In this document: in pieces, positions 44,786 to 56,785 of the stretch
Numbering within the stretch: position 1 is the first letter of the stretch
Layout: every line of letters starts with the position of its first letter
DNA from: Hymenochaete sp. R1
Lineage: Eukaryota; Basidiomycota; Agaricomycetes; Hymenochaetales; Hymenochaetaceae
Reading direction: 5' to 3'
Length of the DNA: 64,000 nt
Assembly: GCA_019400425.1 (NCBI GenBank)
Contig: JAFREE010000008.1
Location: 186,001 to 250,000 of the forward strand
Program-made: the position numbers and the translations under genes
The notes under the pieces: model-generated
Seen by the model: the letters and a program-made list of their open reading frames with translations, nothing else
Told to the model about the DNA's origin: nothing
The model's database searches: none

Positions 44786-47700
44786 TTAGAATTTAATATC
44801 TCGCAGGACGCTTTCCAAACTTTCCCGAGCAAGTCGCCCAAGGTGTTCCCTCACTCCATGATGCATGGGTCTTCGCACCTCCAAGGCCAACCTATCAAGT
44901 ACTCCTGCTTTTTCGTAGATGGTAGGCTTGAGAGACAATATACTATGGAATGCATGACATCCAAGCCTGTATATAGGTCAGCCGGGAGAAACTTCACCTT
45001 GTGAAACCTTATTTACCATAAGACTTCGTTCCTCGACATGTCGCAACGAACCCGAGCTGTTGTAGAAGCGGAGCGAGAAGCTTTGCTTCGTATTGACAGA
45101 AAGGTGTATCGGATCGACCGAAAGATGGATTCTAAACGTGTGTAGAAATTTGTCTCAGTCTATGTCAGTGTAATCGAAGCTAGCGAAGTCTCTTACTGAT
45201 GATAAATGGCCCAAACCCTCTTTGTTTCTGGAGTTTCTCCCTTAAGCTCGTCTTCCCTGACACAAACACCAGTCCCGTGCTGCCAAAATACTTCGAGGTT
45301 TGGATATATGCGTGCATTTTCATAGCCGCAAGGACGAATGTCTGATGCACATTGACGCGAACGACTTTTGAAGAGTTGAAGCTTGTGTCAATGAAGATTA
45401 CATCCATTTTCGCTTTACATGCTCTGAGGAATTTTTAATTGCGTTTAAAGCTTAAAAATCCCTTTACATACTTCAATAGCTTCTGTTGGAAAGCCAAATT
45501 AGGATGTCGCGCAACTTCTACTGAGAGAGAATCCGTAATATCTGTATGACTTTCGTTGAATCGACGCCATACACGCAATGAGAAAAGTACCAACATGTAT
45601 CATGAAAGCGCGAGTAGTCCGCAGAAACAGATAGATCCTCGACGTTAATGAGAAGGCCACACCAAGGAAAAACTAATGGCGAGTACATCAACTGCGTCTC
45701 AGGAAGTTAGTGCGATAACCCACGTTTACGATCTGGATGAAGAACAGTGCTGAGGCTAAACTGTGATAGCGAGCCAACTTTGTGGTCAAAGTTTGTTAAT
45801 GTCTTTTCTCGCGAGATGAAGCAGCCATATTCAGGGTGTCCTTCAAGAATAGCGATGAGCTCGTGTCCAAGTAAGTCGAGCATAAAGTCATATCTTACCT
45901 TCGTTCATAATCTCAAGAAACTCCCTTGCTTCGTTCATGTCGGTTGTGATGAACAAATAATCGTCGACGAGGCGAAGCAACGTATTGTGAACTGACGAGT
46001 CCGTCAAGAAGCGCAGGGAGCGACGTTCCAGATCGCCGTAAAAGAATGAGCAGAGTAATGTTGATAGCACTGATCCCTGTGGGATCCCGACCCGCTGCCG
46101 ATAAAAGTCGTTGCCTATCTATTTGAACTCCATTAAACGAATGCTCACTACTGTATTTACCTTTCTGGAGCTGTGATTCGGACTAACTTTTACGATATTC
46201 GAAGTGATGTGATCCTCCAGAAGTTCTTCAATGTCACCTCGAAAAGCAAAGGGATAGACAACCTGATCTACAAGTATTGCGTGCCGTAGCAACGCAGCAA
46301 GCTGAGTCGCGTATGCCAAAAAATGCGGATGTTCCGCTACAATTCTCATCAGCTACAGCTATCGGGCCAAATGACTGGAATCATTACACTCAGGAAGGAC
46401 GTTTCGAACGTAACGACTCTTGGGTCGGCCAATTGTAGGAACAACTTTACCGTATCTCTGGACTATATACGCATCCTTGAATGCTTGTTAGAACATGCAC
46501 TGGGGACCTAATTGGAATACTATTACCTCGGAGATGATTTCCTTAAGGATCTCTAAGAGTTTGTTCTGCTCTATGGTGTCGAAACAGGCCTGAACGTCCA
46601 CTTTTACGAAGTACAGTCTCGGGCTGTAGACGGCACAGCGTTAGCGTCACTGTGAAAGCGGATCCCCTCGCACTTACAATTTATCGCTTGTGCTTGATAA
46701 GCTCTTCTTGAATGCTTTTAATTTATGGAATATGTCTGTTGGACCGAAGCACGACACTCCTAGTTTCTCTGACTGAACTGACTGATGGACCATAATTTAA
46801 AGGCACTGATATCTTTTTCTAGGGTTGGAACGACTTACTTTCTCGTAAGTTAGAATGTGAAAAGCGGACGATAAAATCTGGTTGATGGACAGTTGTTCGT
46901 ATGGGTTATCCGTCTTTGAGCGAGAATGAGTTGATGCACATGAACGTGAATCTTTGAACTCTACCTTTTTCTTCCTTCGTAGATTGACAATGGGTCGGAC
47001 ACCAGTCTCCTTCGGCAAAAGACGTACGAATGAAAATCCCAGCTTCCTTCGTTGCAACAGTTGCTCTGCTTCATGCTGATTTGGTAACGTGAGAATAGCT
47101 TCTAGACAAAAATCGCACTGCGAACCTGTTCGATACGCCGAAAAGTAGTGGAAGCCAATCTGTCAATCAGAGGTCGGCAAAGTACATCCCAATCATCTTG
47201 CCTGAAGTATAGGATACGATTACGGAATGCAGAAGAATCGGTGATATAAAACGTTGTCTAGAGGAATGTCAGAAACTTCACGAGCATGGAATATTCCATC
47301 GCACCTTGAGTAATTCTACTAGGAACTGATCGAAGTACCAAAATAGAAACTCCTGGAGAAGATCCCGCCGCTTAAGCATTTCTCCTTCGGACATCCTCAA
47401 GCGGGAAGACTCGGGCCTCTGAATAGGCTGAAGCCATTCGCACTCGCTGGTCGACATATCTTGCATTACGGTGTGCAAGGACAACTTTTCGTACCGACGT
47501 CCAGCTATCATCTGCTTTACATCTAGCCTATATTCAGAGTAAGCGACCAACCGAACAAAACAAACTTACAGTGCATTGCAATTTTCCGGTTCTTGTCGCA
47601 ACCCCAAAGCGCATGTGGTATTACTTGCCTGGTGACAGTACAAATATAACAAAAAACTTTGGTATGTGCGCAGGTGAACTCAGCAAATTTAGGCTTATAC

Positions 47701-49587
47701 TTCGGGTGTCGATATAATTTCGAAGCCGAGATCGTACTCGTCCGTGTGCCGTGCAACTGAGGTACGGACATCGATGCGGAGGGCATATCGCTCACGGACA
47801 AGTCTAATTGCGTATTCAAATTGATGTCGGATAGATCTTCAGAAATGAGTTCGAGAATGATGCTACTGTCGGCCGTCTGGCCTTTTAGCTCCGATTCGAT
47901 CTAAAGAAGACGGTTGAGACGATGGTTCATCTGTTACATTTAAGGCAACAAAACAGACTGTGGAAGGGCAAATCGCGTCCAATATAGTCTTGTAACGACA
48001 TTTCGTATGACGGCGAAATAGCTGACTGAGTATAGGTAGAACATGTTTCAGGCGTTTCGGAGTCGGACACGGGCCACGTAGCTGTAAAATAATAAACGTG
48101 AAGTCAAATCAGACCTGTAATCCAATGAGTACTACGTGCATTAATCTCCGGTTCCTGGTCTATATAATGGCGCTCGAATTGTCCTCGATTCGCGCGCTTC
48201 GTAAAGCAGCTTCTCAATGAGTACTGGGCAGCGAAGATATATTTCGCTAAATGTCGTGCTTCAAATGCTCCGTCGCGGTCTCCCGGTCGGAGGTTATTGT
48301 CATCGAATAAACCATTTGATTCACGCCATGCCTTCTGTGTCATAACATTGAGAACGTCTTATAGATGAGAGGTCAGAACAATGTATACGTTGGATAGGCG
48401 TAAATAAATCGACTGACGAATATGCGGTAACCCAAATAATATACGACCTGACCAATTATTTCGACATGGTCTGGCGTAAAACATGGATGTGCGAGAGACC
48501 ATGATATCTGCAGGCCTGTTCTTGCTTCAGAAAACAGTCAATTACGGTGGAAAGGGATAATAGCACTCAGAAACTGAACGTACTCTTGGGTCAAAGGACG
48601 CGAGCCGGAGCTACGCTGCTTCTCGCCTACTTCACTTGTACATTCACCAGTTCGTCGCTTCTTTCTCGATCTCGTATCAAAATTCATCGCATTCGGGGTA
48701 CATCGCTTGCGTTTCCCACTACGTTCGTCGATTAATTCTGCAGATGCCCTCTTGTTATTCCCTAGACGTGTTCTACCCGATATTCCAGCTCGCTTAATTT
48801 CCGTATAAATGATCGGGGGACCTGTCAACTGGCAGTAGCATTTATTAGGCAAAGCATAATACAACGACGTTTCGGTCAAAAGATGTAACATCATTGCATC
48901 CCCGATCCTGGAAATAAGTCAATTCTTTCCGTGCGTATGAGAAAAATGACGAAATCAATCACCTCCTAAGCAAGTGACACCACTCTGGAGCCTGAAGCGC
49001 GGTTACGATGGTGTTGACGAAGAAGTTCGTAATGCCAAGCCGTCCACCCGTCATCCCGCCTTTATCTATCTCCTCCCACCGATTGCTCTGAAAGTAAGAC
49101 GCCTAAGACAGAGATGTGTCTATAGCGTGACTGACCCGACGTACCGAACGATATCCATTCGTTATCACGTTCATCGGCCTGGAGTTGAGGGCAAAAAGTC
49201 TTGCGTGGGCTCTATCGATTATCTGAAAACGAATGGAATCATGTTATCAAAGTGACTTCAAAAGAAGTCTCGTACCTCAGACATCGTGCTGGTAGATTCT
49301 TGCATTATCAATGCCGTTTTGCTACCCTTTCGCACCAACACGTTTGACCCCGACGTCTTACCCACGAGGGTATCTGACAATAACTCTCGATACGTAGTGG
49401 TATCGTCATCTCGAACAAGACGTTCTCGGGCGTTATTTTCCTGGCCAGTTTGTTTTCGCTCTTCTACAGATTCGAGGGACAGTAAATAGTTCAGAAGCGT
49501 GTCGAGTCCTTCATGGTATTCGCGTAAGATTTTGACGCTGAGCGATCTTGGTACTTTGGACCGTGCATATTCAGTTGCCGCCTTCAT
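44786..49587 (-). CDS. TERT: Telomerase reverse transcriptase
   Basis: About 1206 residues in 22 exons (first 49276-49587, last 44786-44966). N-terminal part: KILREYHEGLDTLLNYLLSL, NVITNGYRS, FFVNTIVTALQAPEWCHLL, MLHLLTETSLYYALPNKCYC, the TEN-domain and linker order. RNA-binding domain: CP motif RHTKCRYKTILDAICPST (about 412-429), T motif FCYICTVTRQVIPHALWG (about 512-529), and FYITDSSAFRNRILYFRQDD. Reverse-transcriptase domain: motifs 1/2 FSFVRLLPKETGVRPIVNLR, motif A FVKVDVQACFDTIEQ (Asp about 776), B' VGIPQGSVLSTLLCSFFYGD, C LRLVDDYLFITTD (Asp 939 and 940), D GHPEYGCFISREK, E LVFPWCGLLI. The thumb ends with VLWLGCHAFHSILSL and RLARESLESVLRDIKF. The VDD triad and the CP/T motifs exclude a retrotransposon. 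The exon 6/7 junction needs a GC donor (48139). Exon 17 and exon 20 donors are my least certain choices. Confidence 0.93.
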
Positions 49588-49896
49588 GAGTTCGCTTGTC
49601 CATATGGTGACATATGCGGTGCGCTCGAAAACAAACGAGACGACAAACCAGGTATTTCAGAGTGTACAGATGGAGGGCAGATGGAGGGTTCACTTCGCGT
49701 TCCAGTTTCAAATTCTTCGCCTTGACGCGTTTTGGCACGTGTTTGTTTCGTGTCTACTCACTCGCCACCGCATTTTTCGGGATCAAATCGGGATTAATTC
49801 ACCTTTTTTTAATAATAAAAAAGAACCATGAAGACCATATGAGGGATATACGGAGGGCCATATTACTGATTTATTTTTTCGATACATGCAACTCTC
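49588..49896. other. Intergenic region, nothing recognised
   Basis: Promoter of telomerase and 3' flank of the TPR gene, both on the minus strand. A T/A-rich stretch (49800-49825) is the only notable composition. Confidence 0.5.
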
Positions 49897-51018
49897 TCAT
49901 GATGGAATTTCCTCAATCTTAGCAGAAGGCACATCAGTACTCGAATCATCATTTGAAGTATGTGTGATCGTAGGCGCCGTCTTGTCGTCAAAAATACCAC
50001 GCTTTGCGTTCAAGAACCCTATTTATATCGTTATCAGTTGAGAAAATAAAGTGACTATGATATTGCTTTCTTCACTCACCCTTAAGTTTCTTGTCAGCCT
50101 TTTTCTGGCGTTCCGAATCCGCAAGTCGTAATTTCTCCATTTCTTCCGTCAGGACTTTCTCCTCTGAAAATTGGTTTGTATCAGAACTTCGGCAATAAAT
50201 CGAGTGAGATAGAAGACGCACCGGATGGGTTCTTCTGCATGAGCTCCTCAAGGATCGGTTTTGCCTTGTCGTAGTAGCCCAGCTCGCCGAGACCCTTAGC
50301 TTTGCGGAACAAAGCCTTCAAGTTGTCCTTATTGAGTTTAAGTGCCTTTAGAAAATAATATTGTGTCAAAAAAAGCGTCAGTAAATGTTTCTTCTTTCGT
50401 CTTTCTTTCCAAAACAACTGAACGCACCTCGTCAGCAAAGTCGATCGTCCGCTGCCATTTCTGCTGCTTGAAGAAGCACGCGGACATGTTCGAGTACAGT
50501 TTCTCCATGTCAACATCGAGCTATACATGATATTATGGCGTGAATTAAATGCCAAGATCCATTCCAGAAGACGAAGAGCAAGCGTACCTGGCTGACTGGT
50601 TTCTCTCCCGACTCTCCAACTTTGGCTGCAGGCTCGCTCCCAGGAACACCTTGCCTGTCCTTCATTCAGCGCCAAGCACACCATCGACAGAGCAACGATA
50701 TTACTTACCTATTAAGCCCTTTCCATCGCAGCAGTACCTACGGCAAGCCCATAATTCAGACTTCTTTCTCGTCTGGCTATATGCACGGAAGGCCACACCT
50801 GGTAATACTTAGAAAGGGCTGGGAGCAAGCTCAGAAAGCACGTTTCAGAGGCAAAGCGCGACATTAGTCAGCGTACCTTCTTGAGCTTTACCTTGCCTAA
50901 ACAAAGCATCCGCCGACTCTTTCAGGTCCTTTCCTTCGTTGTAGACATCAAGTTGCTGAGGCGTCTGCAGCTCGCTCTCGATAGGCGTGATATGAGGGAG
51001 ATGCACTGCATTTGACAT
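49897..51018 (-). CDS. Small TPR-repeat protein, co-chaperone type
   Basis: The start at 51018 gives MSNAVHLPHITPIESELQTP and DLKESADALFRQGKAQEALS, a first TPR helix. Later exons encode DVDMEKLYSNMSACFFKQQK with WQRTIDFADE (50432-50521), ALKLNKDNLKALFRKAKGLG with ELGYYDKAKPILEELMQKNP (50222-50347) and a charged tail EEKVLTEEMEKLRLADSERQ ending in DVPSAKIEEIPS. The three TPR units with KLYSNMSAC and ALFRKAKGL are the TPR clamp type found in Cyp40, FKBP and other Hsp90/Hsp70 co-chaperones, but no isomerase domain is present. The part between about 50590 and 50830 is uncertain: more than one splice pattern keeps a frame there. Function as co-chaperone is inference. Confidence 0.75.
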
Positions 51019-51283
51019 TGTCCTTAGATTTTAGAGATTGGAGAGAGAGATAGAAGAGCGTCGATGTTATATTTGATAGTTCAGAAACAAAGACACAGAT
51101 GGATTAGGGTAGGAGAGAGGTCAAAGTGAGCGCCTACCGTGACTGCGCGCACAAGTACGCCACGCGGGATTGTATCGCCACATAATGTCACAGCACGTGA
51201 TAAATTGTCACACTTACGTGACGTCAGTTAACTCAGGCAACTCTCGATTCTACAGATTCATAGCACTTCAAATCCTTCTATCC

Positions 51284-51630
51284 ATGGCCCTCCTCACGAA
51301 TGTGCTGGGTTTTTCCCTCTTCGGGCTCGCCGCAAGACTAGGCCAGCTCGGCATCCAGAAACGAAACCCTTTCGAAAGTGTGTCCAGGCCTACCAAAAAC
51401 CGCTTTCTCATTCTTTCTCACGCGAAGTGCTCACAAACTGTTTTTCTTGTTCTTTTCGCCTTCTTTTTGGTGGGGATTATGCAGACTTGGGAGGCCACGC
51501 TCTTGCAATGGCTGCCTTTGGAGGGGTTGGGTACTTCGCTAACCAGTGGGACGTCCGTGCTGCTCAGATACTGGCCGAGAAGAGGGCGGAGATCACTGCG
51601 GCGCGGCAAGGGACGGTTGACACAGAGTGA
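51284..51630 (+). CDS. Small hydrophobic protein, possibly mitochondrial complex I accessory subunit
   Basis: Two exons (51284-51377, 51485-51630) give 79 residues. It starts MALLTNVLGFSLFGLAARLG, a hydrophobic first segment, continues QLGIQKRNPFEN, a second Gly/Ala-rich hydrophobic segment HALAMAAFGGVGYF, then WDVRAAQILAEKRAEITAAR. Two short membrane segments with a basic connecting loop and a charged helical tail are typical of small inner-membrane subunits. The pattern reminds me of the fungal NUXM-type complex I subunit, but at this length that is a guess. The splice is supported by phase and by the sharp change from coding-like to intron-like sequence. Confidence 0.65.
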
Positions 51631-52631
51631 AGTGTAGTTCGAGGTTCCAGTTTTTGTGGCTGGTGAGTGCATTTGACACTTTGTCGACACTAAGGTCTGA
51701 AATATCATTAGTATTAGAGATTACAGGGAGACTGTTGCGATGATGCCGAAAATGCCAAACTGGTCCTTCCTCGCTGGTCTTTTGCGTTTTTAAAGACTTT
51801 ATCTAGTCTTTTAAACCGATGCCGAATGGAACGTAGTCTGCCTTAACGAACTCGCACCACCTTAAATGCATTGCAAAACAAACAAACAAAAGAAATCATT
51901 TATAGTGAACAACATTTGTTAAAGCTTGTCGCGACAAACTACTTGCTCGGTACTGCGCAAAATGAATCTGGAAGAGATCAATGAACTTCGAGAAGAAAAT
52001 GAATCGAAAAACGAAGGCTGTTATGACTGATTGATGAAGAGAAAAGAAGAGAGGCGAAAGAGAGCGAAGGAGAGTTGGGTTGAAATTTGGAGTGAGAAAG
52101 GAAGGAAGGTGTTTTACACAAGAGGAATGTCCGTATAAACAAGACTTGTGAGAGGCGAGGGTGCGGTAGGGGTTACATCGGGTCGACTTTTCTTTGAGTT
52201 GATGAGGGAGTGAGAAAGGATTGACAATAGTAAATCTTTCGATCAGTGGGGATTTCGAAGGTGTGAGATGGGATATGCGCCGTCCGAGGCGAAATAGTAC
52301 AATCCGGGAAACCGATAGGGTTATATTTCAAGACTTGAGGGCGAGAGGATGGAAACCGGTCCATCCCCGACCTATTGGGAAAGGGGGAAAAAGAAAACAG
52401 TAAGAATCCGAAAATGAAGGAATCGATAGGCGGTCAGCTGGGCCGGTTGGGTGTCTGTTGGGGACAGATAAGTGAAAAGGTGAAAAAGAGTGAAGAGCTG
52501 GCGGGTTTGGTAAAGAATGTGGTTAGGCGGAATCAAATTCGAGTTAGCCTGTGATACAAAGGAATGTAGAATGGATGGTGTGGGGTTCTTGCTTTTCAAT
52601 TGAGGAACGAAGAGGATGACGCCAAGCGGTC
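51631..52631. other. Convergent intergenic region, nothing recognised
   Basis: 1 kb between the 3' ends of the small membrane protein gene (+) and the 521-residue gene (-). Purine-rich on the plus strand from 52020 to 52130 and 52380 to 52520. No RNA gene or element recognised. Confidence 0.55.
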
Positions 52632-54311
52632 TCATGACAGCTGAAACGCACTGTCAAGCCCCACACCGGTGTGGTCGCCCTCGTCGTTCTCATTCGGCGC
52701 CGATAGGTGAGCGAAAGAGATCTTTCGCGTGAGGCGCGACGGGAAATTGGTCGTCTTTACGCGGCGAAGACGCTTTTGAGGCGTCACAGGCGGGGAGCTG
52801 GCATTTTCATCGGGGAGGCTGAAGACGAGATTGGAATGGGAAGCGACGGGGCGTGCGGTAGGAATGGGAGGCTCAGGCTGAGGTTTGGGGAGCTCAGCGC
52901 CGAATGAACCTGGTGCGCAGGCGATCTTTTTCGCAGAGATCTTGCGCGTCCTCGTGGTGTTTTTCTGCTTGCCTTTGAGAGTCGCGGAGGAAGCGGGTTT
53001 GGCCAACGAAACAGACTTAGCAGCATGTTGAGCGTTCTCGGGCTTAAGAATGTCGCTTCTCAGCTTCTTCACTTGTCTGCTCCGCACTTTCTCCTCGTCG
53101 TCACTTGAAGGGTAAATATCAATACCAGGTTCTTCGTAGATAAGAGAGGGCGAGTTTTCTTTTTCATCATCCACACTCATTCGACTAGAATCGATTGACC
53201 GGGCGGAGATACTCCCGTACGAAGGTGCACGCTTGAGCGAGTGGCCCAGATTGTTCAAATGGGAAGTGAACGAGTCAGATCGTCGGATCTTCCTAGACAG
53301 CGCGATAGCCGGTGTCGCCGGACTGGAACAATCACTCGCTCTGCCGGAAGGGATTGGTGGCAGTCCGTTCAAGGTGGTGGTTGATCGGCGCAGTTTGGAG
53401 CTTCGACTGTTTGACAAAGACGAAGGTGGGCCTGTGTAGGGACGGTCGTCTGAGCTAGGCGTCCTTGGGGTGCCAGGAGTATCCATGTAAGCTGAGCGGC
53501 GGCCAAGGGCTGGTGAAGGGGTGCGTTCATACGCCAGTGAGGGGTTCGGAAATACTCGATCAGCCCGCTGAAGCCTGTTCGACAAGCTGGAAAGGTAAAC
53601 AGTGAGTAAAAGCCGCGACACGCACAGCATCTAAACAACTTACCGGTCAATACTTTGACTGTTCCTCAGCGAGTTACCCTTAAGGAAGTCCATGCTTGAC
53701 TGCCGATAGAGTGGCTTCGGGGGAAGGTTATTTGTAGATTGGAGTATTTCCATTCGATTCCCCAATTCTGCTGCGCGTCCTTTAGAGAGCTTGATGAGCT
53801 TGAGACGCGTCGCTCTTATGGAATGAGGCCATTCAAACGGGTCTTTAGCTAAACAGATACCCTTAGCGATCTTATCGATAATGTTGGGTGGAGGAAGGAC
53901 GCCGTTGAAGGGGCTCATCATGTTGGAAGGGAGAGCATCGAGAGTCTGCGGATGGATGCGTCAAAATGCTACGGCGGCCTGAATTCAAGAAAGAGGGCAT
54001 ACCTTATTTAAGATGTCGAGTTGATCCGTAGTCCATTCCCAGTCCATATCATCATCCCCACCCTCGCATACTGAGCTATTCCAACTATCCGTGCTTCGAC
54101 GCGGAGCGCCTGCATCAAGCTTGAAGAGGTTGGGCGACGGTAAGCCCAAGCTGTTCCTCGGTGTCTGGGGGGCCGCGAAAGACTCTATCGACGACCGGAT
54201 AGAAGGCGTCCGCCTCGGGAGAGGAGGATGGGGGAGGACCAACGACAAGGAGGACAGTTGGGTTGTCTGCTGAGGCCTCTTGGCGGCCATGCTTCGCGTC
54301 GTTGGCGACAT
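52632..54311 (-). CDS. Unknown Ser/Pro/Arg-rich protein
   Basis: Three exons (54003-54311, 53644-53945, 52632-53586) give 521 residues. The N-terminal MSPTTRSMAAKRPQQ is basic; residues 80-180 hold the only compact-looking segment (WEWTTDQLDILNKTLDALP, IIDKIAKGICLAKDPFEWPH, SIRATRLKLIKLSKGRAAEL). The rest is disordered, with many Ser-Pro and Thr-Pro sites (YMDTPGTPRTPSSDD), a short acidic patch DIYPSSDDEEK, and clusters of Lys/Arg (TRTRKISAKK, RLTRKISFAHL). The many proline-directed sites and basic motifs suggest a phosphorylated nuclear or cytoskeletal protein; that is inference. I do not recognise it. Confidence 0.75.
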
Positions 54312-55394
54312 GGTGGATGGGGACTTGTCGTGAAATCGAAGGAGCGTTGAATTTATAGAATGAGAGCCACGCGTCGGGGACGCGTCTTTGTGGCTTTGGT
54401 TAGGGGGGAAAGGGGGGGAAGGACAGAAGAGGAGGAGAACCGGAGATTATAAGAGAGATGAGATGATGGCGTGAAAAGAAGAAACGAGGCGCGTCGCGCT
54501 TACCCTGGCAGACAAATAAGGCCAATTAATCCCTTTCTTTTGTAGGTCCATCTCTTTCCCTTTTCAGCCCCTCAAGATCTCCTGATCTGTGATGTGATGA
54601 TGCATCAGAGCAAGCCATTTCAAACACGTAGCTCCTCGACTCAGGTCTCAGGGATTTCCATCACAATTCAGTAAACAGCAATCCCCTTTCAGAATCACTG
54701 TTGATTTTGATGCATGAGCAGAGCAGACGCAGTTAGAGAAGGTCAAGTAGGAAAGAATGCGGCCTTCACCCCAAACTAAGGATCATGCATCAAACTCAAG
54801 CCGGCGGACCCCAGAGAGAGTCAGTCTCGAGATTAATAAATAATTCATGTACATTGAGAATTGCAATTCCGGTTTCTTTCTGATCTGCTTCTCTCTCTCT
54901 TTAGATAGCGACAAGGATCCCGTGAAAGATCGAAAGAGCCATACCTACCAAAGATTTATTCGCACCTAAAAAAGGATCTCATGGATGGATTTTTTATCGT
55001 AGAAGCAGCCAACTCTTGTGAGTGAGCTGCTTCACTCCAATTATTGAGCTGGCCCTGAGATGAAGACGTGAGCATCCATAAAGCACAACACCTTGGACAC
55101 GTTCACATGAGCGAAGTGCTATGGATATGAATCTAGAAGACTTATTTGCAGCCGCATGAAGACCCTCAAAAAGCATAAGAAACAATAACTACGTTTCCAG
55201 TTGCACAGCAAACGAGGATCACTTCCGTGGCTTGCCCCTATACGCCTCAGAAATATCAACTGCCCACGGCCGAACCACCCATCGCGAGAAGATACAACGG
55301 GACTGGCAAAAACCATCCGCAGCCGGAACGCTCGAAGGTCCAATACCCGGACCTCAAATACCGCAACACCAATAGGAGGCATACGCCGTTTTGT
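54312..55394. other. Intergenic region, nothing recognised
   Basis: 1.1 kb between the 521-residue gene (its promoter side) and the 3' end of VPS51, both minus strand. It has a CT-rich spot at 54890-54903 and short random frames only. Confidence 0.55.
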
Positions 55395-56322
55395 TCAAGA
55401 ATGGCTGTTCGTGAGTTCGTCGTCAAGCCGGGAGATCTCTGAGAATGCGACCCGCAATCTGTCTAAATCGGCGTCTATGCTGTCAGCGCGTGTTTTCATC
55501 TACGGGAGTGCGTTTGATTAGATGTGACGACAACAACGTATATGAAGAAAAAAAGTGAAGCGTACAGCGGATATAGTGTCGCTTGCAGCTATTAATTCGT
55601 GGTGGTGATTGTATACGAGCGATTGTCGGTCATTATCCAGCTGCCGAATTTCTATTATGAACAATCAGCCATCTTCAAAAGTAGTCCACGCACTGGCACA
55701 GAATGCTAGTTCGCATGCACTCACCAGCCTGTAATTGATTCTCCCGCTTCAACAAAGAAGAAAGCGTCGACGTGGTGATGAGCTGCTCATAATACGACTT
55801 CGCATCAAACGCCGGAGAGTCTGGGGATAACCACACATTAAGTTCAGAACGACCTCTAGCTGTACGCTACACACCTATATCCATAGGATCAAGCGGCTTC
55901 CTCGGCCCAGACAATGGCTGAGGAGGCCCTACTCCGAGCCCATAATGCTTCCTCAACAAGTCGCGCGCACGTCCCTTCCCAGCAGCAGCTCCGCCCGCAG
56001 TTCGCGCATTCGCATTCGCTCCCGCTCCCGCACTAACAAAGTTCTCCGCAGGTTGGTCATTCCATCCTCCAGCAGCAGCACCACTCCCTTGTGCCTGAGC
56101 GAAACTAGAACCAGGAACGGGGCTCGTAGGTTGATGACGAGGGCTGAGAGGCGTGCTAACGCGTCGGGGTGTTGTGGCTGCGGCTGCTGCGGAGAGTGTG
56201 GACGAGGTTGAGGGGGTTGGGGAAAGTGCCCGTGCGGGGTTTATTGGGGAGGGTGGGGGTTTCGCGCGGGGGCGTGAGGGAGTGCTGTTTGGAGTTGAGG
56301 AGACAGAGTTCGGGAGTGACAT
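55395..56322 (-). CDS. VPS51: GARP tethering complex subunit VPS51
   Basis: Four exons (55875-56322, 55725-55820, 55566-55651, 55395-55499) give 244 residues. The first 130 residues are Ser/Pro/Ala-rich and disordered. Then KGRARDLLRKHYGLG, SPAFDAKSYYEQLITTSTLS, EIRQLDNDRQSLVYNHHHEL and IAASDTISAMKTRADSIDAD follow, the N-terminal signature of the Vps51 family (L-x-R-LD-x-D-x-x-SLVY-N then an A-x-D-T-I-x-x-MK stretch). It ends in a short coiled coil. In yeast Vps51 is a 164-residue GARP subunit that binds the SNARE Tlg1; this protein is likewise short compared with the animal form, which has a long helical C-terminus. Role in endosome-to-Golgi traffic is from the family. Confidence 0.88.
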
Positions 56323-56785
56323 GCTCAGCGGACACGATAAAATCCAGAGCGGTCACTTCAGACGTCGAAAGTAGAGTTTGAGCAAGGTGAAGCGATGTGG
56401 CTTGGATTCAAGTCGAAATCGTGTATAGAGGATCGACACGACGCGTTCCATGTTGTCGTTTCTGAAGGCAGAGTTTTTTTGAGGCTTCGCATTCAGTAGT
56501 CTCAATTTTTATTTAATATCTGAATAGGGCCAGTAGTACTCTAGTGTAGAAAGAAGCTTTTATGCATACACATTGAAAAAACTTTTGAATGTCATTCAAT
56601 GATAACGTGATTCACGACCCATATCGCGGAACGTATATTCAGAAAATTGTCCGAGACTACTAGTATGCGGCTATCATTATACTGGTAAAGACATAGAAAT
56701 ATTAATATGGTAGGGAGTTACGCGCAGAAAAGCAATGGAATACAAGAAAACAATGCCGAACATATCTAACCAGCATAAACGAACA
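56323..56785. other. Intergenic region, nothing recognised
   Basis: Promoter of VPS51 and 3' flank of the next minus-strand gene. AT-rich between 56500 and 56720. Confidence 0.5.

Noticed and set aside
44786..44966. Apparent frameshift at the telomerase C-terminus
   Set aside because: A first reading suggested a frame change near 44910, but on re-reading the line junction at 44940/44941 the frame from WLGCHAF to the stop at 44786 is continuous.
47620..47650. A 29-nt intron within the telomerase T motif
   Set aside because: GT and AG flank this piece but it is too short for an intron, and translating through gives the conserved T motif.
44786..49587. Reverse transcriptase of a LINE or other retroelement
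   Set aside because: The domain is preceded by telomerase-only CP and T motifs, motif C reads VDD in the telomerase context, and many spliceosomal introns cut the gene. No endonuclease, terminal repeats or target-site duplication were seen.
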